Below are positions 1 to 5,358 of a stretch of 8,103 nucleotides of DNA, piece after piece. The DNA is from Chloroflexota bacterium. Lineage in GTDB: Bacteria; Chloroflexota; UBA6077. The position numbers and the translations under genes are program-made. Below the pieces are notes generated by a model, which saw nothing but the letters and a program-made list of their open reading frames with translations, was not told the DNA's origin and did not search any database. Positions within the stretch are counted from its first letter, which is position 1. Every line of letters begins with the position of its first letter. Location of the stretch: contig JAJZQR010000243.1 in NCBI GenBank assembly GCA_021806765.1, positions 1 through 8,103 of the forward strand, in the 5' to 3' direction.

Positions 1-149
1 TCTCAAGCCTCCTTCGGGTGAAGAAGGGCGCGCTGGGGTTGCTGGTGGAGAGGATTGCCTTCAGCCAGGGCAAGAAGCCGGTGGAGTTCCGCAAGATGTT
101 GGTCCCCGGCCACCGGTGCAAGTACGTGGTGGAGGTGATGAGGCCGTGA
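1..149 (+). CDS. GntR-family regulator, C-terminal fragment (UTRA domain)
   Basis: The window opens inside a reading frame whose codons begin at base 3; about 48 residues are visible before TGA at 147-149. The segment reads LLRVKKGALGLLVERIAFSQ, then a KPVEFRK stretch and an ending like KYVVEVMRP. This is the pattern of the last strands of the UTRA ligand-binding domain of GntR/HutC-type repressors: a hydrophobic 'g-x-LL-x-eRi' strand, then 'g-x-PVE-x-r', then 'r-y-x-y'. The family binds DNA through an N-terminal winged helix, which is outside the window, and releases the operator when a small molecule fills the UTRA pocket. The stop lies about 100 bases before a promoter with an overlapping palindrome, so this protein is the obvious candidate regulator of the next operon. 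The ligand cannot be inferred. Family call likely; local target is inference. Confidence 0.72.
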   Translation, partial: SSLLRVKKGALGLLVERIAFSQGKKPVEFRKMLVPGHRCKYVVEVMRP

Positions 150-180
150 GTGAGGGCGCCCTGAAGGGAGGCTGGCCGTG

Positions 181-237
181 CCCTCACCCCGCGAACATGC
201 CAGAGGGCATGTTCGCGCCTCTCCCAGAGGGAGAGGG
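181..237. repeat. Two-hairpin GC-rich intergenic repeat (REP-like)
   Basis: Two adjacent inverted repeats. The first has 11-base arms GCGAACATGCC (191-201) and GGCATGTTCGC (206-216) around an AGAG loop. The second has 8-base arms CCTCTCCC (218-225) and GGGAGAGG (229-236) around AGA. The outer ends CCCTC (181-185) and GAGGG (233-237) are also complementary. Layout and C-run/G-run composition resemble the element at 4742-4819, so both probably belong to one dispersed family. There is no T-tract after either hairpin, so it is not an obvious intrinsic terminator, although it may slow or end transcription from the upstream regulator. Confidence 0.7.
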
Positions 238-240
238 AGT

Positions 241-260
241 TTGATATATTGACATATCAA
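241..260. promoter_or_regulatory. Palindromic operator candidate overlapping the -35 box
   Basis: TTGATAT (241-247) and ATATCAA (254-260) form a perfect 7-base inverted repeat with a 6-base centre. It is an AT-rich island in a GC-rich region and covers the TTGACA hexamer at 249-254, the usual position for a repressor site. A dimeric GntR-type protein would fit such a site, and one ends about 90 bases upstream. The palindrome is directly visible; its binding partner is inferred. Confidence 0.55.
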
Positions 261-277
261 CTACTACCTGTTAGCAT
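249..277 (+). promoter_or_regulatory. Sigma-70-type promoter for the HprK-like/comA operon
   Basis: TTGACA at 249-254 matches the -35 consensus exactly. It is followed after 17 bases by TAGCAT at 272-277, which matches four of six bases of the -10 consensus. Transcription would begin near 283-285, giving a leader of about 30 bases before the TTG start at 314. It is the only good promoter-like pair I find in the window. Confidence 0.6.
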
Positions 278-300
278 GGTGTCGCCCCAGCACCCGAAAA

Positions 301-307
301 GAGGAGG
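301..307 (+). promoter_or_regulatory. Ribosome binding site fixing a TTG start
   Basis: GAGGAGG lies six bases before TTG at 314. No ATG or GTG in this frame has comparable spacing to a purine-rich site, which supports the rare TTG start of the HprK-like gene. Confidence 0.65.
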
Positions 308-313
308 CTCCCC

Positions 314-1324
314 TTGGTACCGGATGACAGCTCCCCTCTGCAGCTCCACACCCGAGCGGTCTCGGTGGTGGAGGCCACCTTCGGTCTCGTTTCCAACAAC
401 CGGTGGCTGCTGCACAACCCGGAGTTCTTCAGCGAGTACAAGATGCAGTGCCTGCTGACCGACGTCTACCGGGTGGATGACATCCCTTTTGGCCCCAACC
501 TGGATGCCTACCTTTACCTCATCGATATGCCCAACGTTCCCCCCAGCATCCGGGTCACCGATCGCGAGATGTGGTGCGCCGGTCCCTTCACGGAGCTGGA
601 TGCCAGGATGGCCGACCGCCGCTACAGCGTCTTCGGCAACCTGGGGCTCTTCTTCAAGTACTCCATGGCTACCCTGGAGCGGCGCCACGGCATTTACAGC
701 TTCCACGCCTCGGCCATGTACGTTCCGGAGCGGAACGAGCTGATCGCAGTGATCGGCGGTGCGGGCGCCGGCAAGACGGTGCTGATCCTGGAGGGCCTCA
801 GTCGCGGCTACCAGATTTTCACCGTGGAGATGCTCCACTTCGCCTTCCGGGACGAGGGGCTGGTGTTCTTCAAGGGGGCCCTGATGGACAACATTCGGGT
901 GGGCAATCTGGTGTACGACTTCCCCAGGGCGGCGGAGCGGCTGCAGATCGAGATCCCCGAAGTGAAGGACGTGTGGGGGACCAAGATCGCCGTCGACTTC
1001 CAGCCGATGGCCCCCGAGAGCGACGTCATCGTCAACCCGAAGCTCACCCTTCTCTTCCCACGCATCGAGGCTGGACGCGATCCGGCGATCATCAACGATA
1101 TCACCAATCGCTCAAAGCTGAAGTGGATGCTTTTCAACAACGCCACTGAGAAGATCGGTGGCACCAACCTGTTCTACGAAGCCGTCATGGTCGACACCAT
1201 GGACACGCCCGAGCTGATGGAGCGGAGGCTCAGGGCCATGGAGAGACTGGTTTCGGGCGAGGTCGAGATCCTTCGCGCCAAGAGCATCTTGGCGGGAACT
1301 CACAACTGCATGGAGGGTATCTAG
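314..1324 (+). CDS. HPr kinase/phosphorylase-like P-loop ATPase
   Basis: This is a 336-residue protein starting at TTG. The central segment YSFHASAMYV (about 128-137), followed by LIAVIGGAGAGKT and an 'LEGLSRGY' helix, matches the core of HPr-kinase-like proteins: a 'HAS' strand, then a Walker A loop (GGAGAGKT, 148-155), then 'l-x-RG'. True HPr kinases follow the RG with an 'LVADD' strand. Here the equivalent is IFTVEMLHF, so the acidic pair is absent and a single Glu (about 173) may replace it. The first 125 residues are not recognisable to me. The fold is related to PEP carboxykinase, and the next gene encodes a PEP-using enzyme family, so a role in supplying or sensing a phosphorylated substrate is conceivable but speculative. 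The stop codon overlaps the GTG of the next gene by one base, so the two are translationally coupled. The P-loop call is firm; the substrate is unknown. Confidence 0.7.
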   Translation: MVPDDSSPLQLHTRAVSVVEATFGLVSNNRWLLHNPEFFSEYKMQCLLTDVYRVDDIPFGPNLDAYLYLIDMPNVPPSIRVTDREMWCAGPFTELDARMADRRYSVFGNLGLFFKYSMATLERRHGIYSFHASAMYVPERNELIAVIGGAGAGKTVLILEGLSRGYQIFTVEMLHFAFRDEGLVFFKGALMDNIRVGNLVYDFPRAAERLQIEIPEVKDVWGTKIAVDFQPMAPESDVIVNPKLTLLFPRIEAGRDPAIINDITNRSKLKWMLFNNATEKIGGTNLFYEAVMVDTMDTPELMERRLRAMERLVSGEVEILRAKSILAGTHNCMEGI

Positions 1325-2121
1325 TGAAGTCGTTCGAGGGCGTTTTCCGAAGTCCTTTAGCGAACCGGAGCGCGAAGCCGCGGAAGACCGGCTACACCAT
1401 GGTCATCGACAAGGGGCTGGGCGTCAACGGGACCAAGGATCTGATGGACACAGCCGCAGACTACATCGACTCGCTCAAGCAGACCTTTGGCACCTCGGCT
1501 TTCTTCAACGATCGGTTGATGCGGGAGAAGGTGGAGGTTGTCAAGGCTGCGGGCGTGAACGTCTACCCGGGCGGCACCTTCCTGGAGATCGCCGTCTGGC
1601 AGGAGCGGGTGCAGGAGTACCTGAACCGGGTCAAGGAACTGGGTTTCACCGGCGTCGAGGTGTCGGATGGGACCATCGAGATGTCCGATGCCCAGCGGCA
1701 CGATGCCATCAAGCGGGCAGTGGACATGGGCTTCCTGGTAATCACCGAGGTGGGCAAAAAGGACCCCAACGACAAGGTGGGCATCCCCAAGATGCACGCC
1801 GACATCAAGATGGATCTGGAGCTGGGCGCCTACAAGGTGATCGTGGAGGCCCGGGAGTCCGGTAAGGGCGTCGGCATCTTCAACTCGGCCGGCGAGCCCG
1901 ATGCCCAGGAGGTGGAGAACATCATCGCGGGCGTCGACGATCCCTCGGACCTGATCTGGGAGGCCCCGCTCAAGAACCAGCACATCTTCCTCATCAAGAA
2001 GTTCGGCATCAACGTTAACCTGGGCAACGTGCCCCCCGAAGAGGTGCTGGTGCTGGAGGCCCTCCGCAACGGCATGAGGGGCGACACCCTCAAGATGGCG
2101 TACCTGGGCAAAATGAAGTAG
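1324..2121 (+). CDS. comA: Phosphosulfolactate synthase (ComA family)
   Basis: This is a 265-residue protein of the ComA TIM-barrel family, close in length to archaeal ComA (about 250). Characterised members add sulfite to phosphoenolpyruvate to give phosphosulfolactate, the first step of coenzyme M synthesis in methanogens and in Xanthobacter. In spore-forming bacilli a homologue is linked to sulfolactate. Visible family motifs, in order, are KPRKTGYTMVIDKG (18-31), YIDSLKQTFGTS (47-58), VYPGGTFLE (80-88), GVEVSDGTIEM (110-120) and TEVGKK (141-146). The 'LKQTFGTS' segment differs from the 'VKFGWGTS' form usual in the family. GTG at 1324 is supported by GGAGGG (1312-1317) six bases upstream and by the TAGTG overlap with the ATPase gene. 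A strong hairpin follows the stop. Plant Hsa32-type relatives show that not every member makes CoM precursors, so the family is certain and the exact product is less so. Confidence 0.86.
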   Translation: MKSFEGVFRSPLANRSAKPRKTGYTMVIDKGLGVNGTKDLMDTAADYIDSLKQTFGTSAFFNDRLMREKVEVVKAAGVNVYPGGTFLEIAVWQERVQEYLNRVKELGFTGVEVSDGTIEMSDAQRHDAIKRAVDMGFLVITEVGKKDPNDKVGIPKMHADIKMDLELGAYKVIVEARESGKGVGIFNSAGEPDAQEVENIIAGVDDPSDLIWEAPLKNQHIFLIKKFGINVNLGNVPPEEVLVLEALRNGMRGDTLKMAYLGKMK

Positions 2122-2130
2122 AGACCGAAA

Positions 2131-2153
2131 GGGGGCCGGCGGCGCCGGCCCCC
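2131..2153 (+). terminator. Terminator-like GC hairpin after comA
   Basis: GGGGGCCGGC (2131-2140) and GCCGGCCCCC (2144-2153) form a perfect 10-bp stem with a GGC loop, ten bases after the comA stop. The trailing TCTTACC is a poor T-tract, so termination may be partial or need Rho. The position suggests that the two-gene operon ends here. Confidence 0.65.
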
Positions 2154-2219
2154 TCTTACCCCGATTCACGGGCCTGTTTTATGGTGTGGCAGTTCCCGAG
2201 GCTAGTTCAGGGCAAATCC

Positions 2220-2308
2220 TGTAGCCGCACCCTTTTAGGGTGCGCGCAGCCTCTGACGACAGCGCGGCTACACGACGAGGTCCGCGCAGGCTAAAGCCTG
2301 CGGCTACA
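2220..2308. repeat. Composite inverted repeat with paired hairpin units (REP-like)
   Basis: The ends TGTAGCCGCA (2220-2229) and TGCGGCTACA (2299-2308) are perfect inverted copies. GCGGCTACA also occurs at 2264-2272. Each end carries a hairpin: CGCACCCT/AGGGTGCG (2226-2233/2237-2244, loop TTT) and CGCAGGC/GCCTGCG (2285-2291/2296-2302, loop TAAA). When the right unit is reverse-complemented it aligns with the left unit, and the stems differ by changes that keep pairing (CCCT with AGGG against GGCT with AGCC). This is the signature of a mobile or dispersed structured repeat. The rest of 2154-2346 shows no gene and no convincing promoter. Confidence 0.75.
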
Positions 2309-2334
2309 GAGTCGCCATGGGCTCAGCCCTCCGG

Positions 2335-2341
2335 AAGGAGG
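2335..2341 (+). promoter_or_regulatory. Ribosome binding site fixing the flavoprotein start
   Basis: AAGGAGG lies five bases before ATG at 2347. The in-frame ATG at 2317 has no such site; the sequence before it is the end of the repeat. The start is therefore placed at 2347, ten codons inside the longest open frame. Confidence 0.8.
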
Positions 2342-2346
2342 CACGG

Positions 2347-4035
2347 ATGGGTTACCCGGACTTCATGGCGGCGTCCATTGCCAAGGTCGAGGCGACCCGT
2401 GAGCAACGGCTGAACGAGACGATCCCCCTTATGACTCTGGTCGAGCGGGAAGAGGTGCTGAAGCGCTTCTACCCTGCCAACCAGGAGGGGGCTTTCCGGC
2501 AGATCAGGGTGGGGCCGAACCGAGGGGAGCACTTCCTCAAGGAGTTCGTCAACATTCTGGAGTCTCGCAGCCCGGTCGAACCCGCCCAGATCGACCTCTC
2601 CCACGTCGACTTCGACGTCGATGTGCTGATCATCGGGGGCGGGGCCGCCGGTATGTCCGCGACCCTGATGTGCCACGACGCTGGTGTTTCCCCTCTACTC
2701 GTTACCAAGCTGCGGCTGGGCGATGCCAACTCTATGATGTCCCAGGGCGGGATCCAGGCCGCCATCTCCCCTACCGACTCCCCGGTGAACCACTACCTCG
2801 ACGCCATGGGCGGCGGCCAGTTCGCCAACGTCCCGGAACTGGTTCGGGCCCTGGTTACCGATGCCCCCCAGGTCATCAAGTGGCTGGAGGGGCTGGGCGT
2901 CATGTTCGACAAGGAGCCTGACGGCCGTATCAAGGTGAAGCACGGCGGCGGGACCTCCAAGAAGCGATTGATCTCCACCCGCGACATCACTGGCGCCGGA
3001 ATAACCCGGGTCCTTCGAGACGAAGTGTGGAACCGCAAGACTCAGGTGCTGGAGTTCACGGCAGCCCTGGAGATCCTGCTGGACGAGAACGGAAAGGCGG
3101 CAGGCGCCGTACTGTTCAACATGGAGACCGAGCAGTACTACGTCGTGCGCTCCAAGGTCGTGGTGCTGAACACGGGCGGCTCCGGCCGCCTCCACTTCCA
3201 GGGATTTCCCACCACCAACCACTACGGCGCCACGGGTGATGGTCTGGTGATGGCCTATCGGGCCGGCGCCAGGGCGGTGTTTCTGGATACGGTGCAGTAC
3301 CACCCTACCGGTGGCGCCTTCCCCGAGCAGACGGTGGGGTTGCTGGTGGCAGAGACCGCCCGGGCCATGGGGGCCCAGATTGTGGACTCCGAGGGCAACC
3401 AGTTCGTAAATTCCCTGGAGCCCAGAGATGTCACATCCTCGGTCATGATCCGCCAGTGGGCCGAGAGAGGGCGAGGGGTCTCCACCCCCGGTGGCATCAT
3501 CGGCGTCTGGCTGGACACCCCGATGGTGGACATAAAGAACGGAGAGGGGGCCCTCTTCGGGGTGATGCCCGTTCAGTGCAAGCGATACTGGCGCTACGGT
3601 TTCGACCCCACCAGGGAGCCGATCCTGGTCACTCCGGTCCACCACTACCAGAACGGCGGCATCCTGATCAACGACCAGGCCGAGACCGGGGTCCCCAACC
3701 TGTTCGCCGGGGGCGAGGTGGAGGGCGGTGTGCACGGCCGCAACCGGCTGATGGGCAACTCCTGGGCTGACATCATGGTGTTCGGTCGCAGGTCCGGGAT
3801 ATCGGCTGCGAGGCGGGCCAAGGAGACCCCTACCCCCAGGAAGTTGACCCTGAGCCACGTGGAGGCCTTCCATCGCGAGTTGGTGGAGAGCGACGTCGGT
3901 CTGGCTCGGGTGGCGCCCATCCTGTTGCCCAACTACACCCGACCGGAGATTAAGGACCACATACCGCCCCTGGCGGCTGCCCTCCTGCAGAACTACACCC
4001 CGTTCGAAGTGGAGTTGGAGGGGGTGATCCGATGA
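2347..4035 (+). CDS. Fumarate reductase/succinate dehydrogenase-type flavoprotein subunit
   Basis: This is a 562-residue FAD protein of the FrdA/SdhA/L-aspartate oxidase superfamily, expected in the cytoplasm (no signal or membrane segment). The Rossmann motif GGGAAG is at 97-102, so an N-terminal extension of about 95 residues precedes it, whereas ordinary FrdA/SdhA start near this motif. The covalent-flavin His is missing: the site reads DANSMMSQGG (126-135), implying non-covalent FAD as in TfrA or aspartate oxidase. Catalytic positions retained are HPTG (319-322), Glu336, Arg of PRD (360), His433 of HHYQNGG and Arg467 of HGRNRL. The usual Thr before the Glu is Ala, and 'RGEGG' is RAMGA. 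The C-terminal helical region is short, about 85 residues after NRL. ATGA overlap couples it to the next gene. Fumarate reduction or succinate oxidation is most likely; another unsaturated or saturated acid pair is possible. Confidence 0.85.
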   Translation: MGYPDFMAASIAKVEATREQRLNETIPLMTLVEREEVLKRFYPANQEGAFRQIRVGPNRGEHFLKEFVNILESRSPVEPAQIDLSHVDFDVDVLIIGGGAAGMSATLMCHDAGVSPLLVTKLRLGDANSMMSQGGIQAAISPTDSPVNHYLDAMGGGQFANVPELVRALVTDAPQVIKWLEGLGVMFDKEPDGRIKVKHGGGTSKKRLISTRDITGAGITRVLRDEVWNRKTQVLEFTAALEILLDENGKAAGAVLFNMETEQYYVVRSKVVVLNTGGSGRLHFQGFPTTNHYGATGDGLVMAYRAGARAVFLDTVQYHPTGGAFPEQTVGLLVAETARAMGAQIVDSEGNQFVNSLEPRDVTSSVMIRQWAERGRGVSTPGGIIGVWLDTPMVDIKNGEGALFGVMPVQCKRYWRYGFDPTREPILVTPVHHYQNGGILINDQAETGVPNLFAGGEVEGGVHGRNRLMGNSWADIMVFGRRSGISAARRAKETPTPRKLTLSHVEAFHRELVESDVGLARVAPILLPNYTRPEIKDHIPPLAAALLQNYTPFEVELEGVIR

Positions 4036-4730
4036 GCGAGAACGACAACAACGAGGAGATGCGGTTCGTTCCCGTCTTCATCATGAACAAGAAGTACGAG
4101 GTGCCCGAAACAGCCACCATCATGCAGGCGCTGGAGCACGCGGGCTACCGGTACATCCGGGGCTGCGGTTGCCGTGGTGGATACTGCGGGGCGTGCGCCA
4201 CCTTCTACCGGCTGCCCGGCGACGTCAAGCTGAGGACGGCCCTGGCCTGCCAGAAGGTGGTGGAGCCGGGCATGTACCTGGTCCAACTGCCCTTCTTCCC
4301 GAGCAACAAGAAGCTGTACAACCTGGAGGAGCTGTCGGCAGCGCCGGATCAGGTACTGAAGATCTACCCGGAACTGTACAAGTGCCTCGGCTGCAACACC
4401 TGCACCAAGAGCTGTTACATCGAGATACCGACCCTGGAGTACGTGACGGCCCTGGTGAAAGGGGACTACGAGAAGGCGGCAGAGCTGTCCTTCGAGTGCG
4501 TCATGTGTGGACTCTGTGCCTCCCGCTGCCCCGCAGAGCTGACCCAATTCCAGGCGGGCATGCTGGGACAGAGGATCTACGGACGGTACGTGGTGCCCCG
4601 GGATCAGCAGCTGGCCAGGCGGGTCGATGAGATCCTCTCGAGCGAGTACGAGCCGCGGATCCAGGAGTTGATGCACAGCGACGTGGCCGAGTTGAAGAAG
4701 ATGTACGCGGCGCGGGAGATCGAGCCGTAG
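4032..4730 (+). CDS. FrdB/TfrB-like iron-sulfur subunit, [2Fe-2S] plus two [4Fe-4S]
   Basis: This is a 232-residue electron-transfer subunit. The N-terminal plant-type ferredoxin domain carries Cys47-x4-Cys52-x2-Cys55 and Cys73 for a [2Fe-2S] cluster, with an extra Cys at 45. A helical domain follows with C118-x2-C121-x2-C124-x3-C128 and C156-x2-C159-x2-C162-x3-C166. Both have four cysteines, so two [4Fe-4S] clusters are predicted. SdhB/FrdB usually have one [4Fe-4S] and one [3Fe-4S]. Methanogen TfrB continues into CCG domains, but this protein stops after a charged helical tail and the CCG function is encoded separately by hdrB downstream. The ATG overlaps the flavoprotein stop (ATGA) and has GGAGGGG at 4017-4023. 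It should pass electrons between the flavoprotein FAD and the Hdr subunits; that routing is inferred from gene order. Confidence 0.85.
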   Translation: MSENDNNEEMRFVPVFIMNKKYEVPETATIMQALEHAGYRYIRGCGCRGGYCGACATFYRLPGDVKLRTALACQKVVEPGMYLVQLPFFPSNKKLYNLEELSAAPDQVLKIYPELYKCLGCNTCTKSCYIEIPTLEYVTALVKGDYEKAAELSFECVMCGLCASRCPAELTQFQAGMLGQRIYGRYVVPRDQQLARRVDEILSSEYEPRIQELMHSDVAELKKMYAAREIEP

Positions 4731-4741
4731 GGGACCGACCT

Positions 4742-4819
4742 AACCCCCCGGCCCCCTTCCCCACGAGGGAAGGGGGAGTCTCTTCCCTCCCCGACACGGG
4801 GAGGGGCGGGGGAGAGGTT
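4742..4819. repeat. Two-hairpin C-rich/G-rich intergenic repeat
   Basis: The first stem is CCCCCTTCCC (4752-4761) with GGGAAGGGGG (4767-4776), loop CACGA. The second is CCCTCCCC (4785-4792) with GGGGAGGG (4798-4805), loop GACAC. Outer ends AACC (4742-4745) and GGTT (4816-4819) are complementary. The plan matches the element at 181-237. It fills almost all of the gap between the FrdB-like gene and hdrC and has no T-tract. It could attenuate read-through or protect the upstream mRNA 3' end, but that is not shown. Confidence 0.72.
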
Positions 4820-4826
4820 CGAGGAC

Positions 4827-4832
4827 AGGAGG
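4827..4832 (+). promoter_or_regulatory. Ribosome binding site deciding the hdrC start
   Basis: AGGAGG lies six bases before ATG 4839 but only three before the adjoining GTG 4836, so ATG 4839 is preferred. Confidence 0.65.
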
Positions 4833-4838
4833 CGGGTG

Positions 4839-5276
4839 ATGCCACTACCAGAGGGAACCGGCGAACGAGCGGCCAGCATCTCCCTGTCACGTCGGGTGGT
4901 GGGGGGCGACTTCGTCGCGAAGGTGAGGGACATCAGCGGTCAAAACCTGATGGCCTGCAACCAGTGCGGCAAGTGCTCGGCCGGCTGCCCGGTGGCCTTT
5001 GCCATGGACTTGCTGCCCAATCAGGTGATCCGGCTGGCGCAACTGGGCCAGGAGGAGGCGCTGGAATCCCGAACCATCTGGCTGTGCGCCTCCTGTCTCA
5101 CCTGCGCCTCCCGATGTCCTAAAGGCGTCGATCTCTCCAGGGTGATGGACGCCATGCGGTTGATAGTGCTGCGCTCGGGCAAGGCGGCGCTGGCCATGGC
5201 CGACCTCGAGAGAGAGGACCTCCTCCAGGCACCGCAACTGGCCTTCATCAGCGCGATGCGGAAGTACATGCCGTAG
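4839..5276 (+). CDS. hdrC: Heterodisulfide reductase subunit C-like ferredoxin (short)
   Basis: This is a 145-residue protein with two [4Fe-4S] motifs, C40-x2-C43-x2-C46-x3-C50-P and C83-x2-C86-x2-C89-x3-C93-P. They are separated by a helical LPNQVIRLAQLG segment, which is the arrangement of HdrC. HdrC passes electrons between HdrA and HdrB. Usual HdrC proteins are near 180-190 residues, but this one ends at FISAMRKYMP, about 50 residues after the last cysteine. A heptad repeat begins almost directly after the stop and may have removed the C-terminus, or the short form may be normal for this subgroup. All eight cluster cysteines are intact, so it should be functional. It is not overlapped with either neighbour and has repeats on both sides. 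Confidence 0.85.
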   Translation: MPLPEGTGERAASISLSRRVVGGDFVAKVRDISGQNLMACNQCGKCSAGCPVAFAMDLLPNQVIRLAQLGQEEALESRTIWLCASCLTCASRCPKGVDLSRVMDAMRLIVLRSGKAALAMADLEREDLLQAPQLAFISAMRKYMP

Positions 5277-5282
5277 GAGCGG

Positions 5283-5343
5283 TCAGCTATCAGCGGTCAG
5301 CTATCAGCCACTGACTGACGGCTGAGGGCTGACAGCTGATGGC
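5283..5343. repeat. Heptad inverted repeat (4 + 4 units) between hdrC and hdrB
   Basis: Four heptamers of form TCAGCNN (starting at 5283, 5290, 5297, 5304) are followed by a 5-base spacer (5311-5315). Four heptamers of opposite sense come next: TGACGGC, TGAGGGC, TGACAGC, TGATGGC (5316-5343). The left half also contains an exact 14-base tandem duplication (5280-5293 and 5294-5307). The halves are imperfect reverse complements and can fold into a long stem. It resembles the short heptamer repeats known in cyanobacteria and some other bacteria; that resemblance is from memory. Confidence 0.75.
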
Positions 5344-5358
5344 TCGTGGAGTTCGAGG

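Noticed and set aside
191..216. Hairpin as an intrinsic terminator of the GntR gene
   Set aside because: No T-tract follows, and the hairpin is part of a two-hairpin repeat. A terminator role remains possible but unsupported.
257..838. Open frame on the - strand across the promoter and the 5' part of the ATPase gene
   Set aside because: No recognisable protein, and it overlaps a + strand gene with a P-loop, a ribosome binding site and a promoter.
2160..2219. Promoter for the frd-hdr genes
   Set aside because: No -35/-10 pair with acceptable spacing could be found. The promoter may be of another type, or lie in the repeat, or transcription may read through from comA.
2317..2346. Ten-codon longer start (ATG 2317) for the flavoprotein
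   Set aside because: No ribosome binding site, and it lies immediately after the repeat. ATG 2347 has AAGGAGG at ideal spacing.
2695..3960. Open frame of 421 codons on the - strand opposite the flavoprotein gene
   Set aside because: Same cause: mirror of a well-supported + strand gene, with a His/Gly/Val-rich translation and no domain.
5280..5343. Possible CRISPR array from short tandem repeats
   Set aside because: Units are 7 bases (14-base duplication) with no unique spacers, arranged as two opposed halves.
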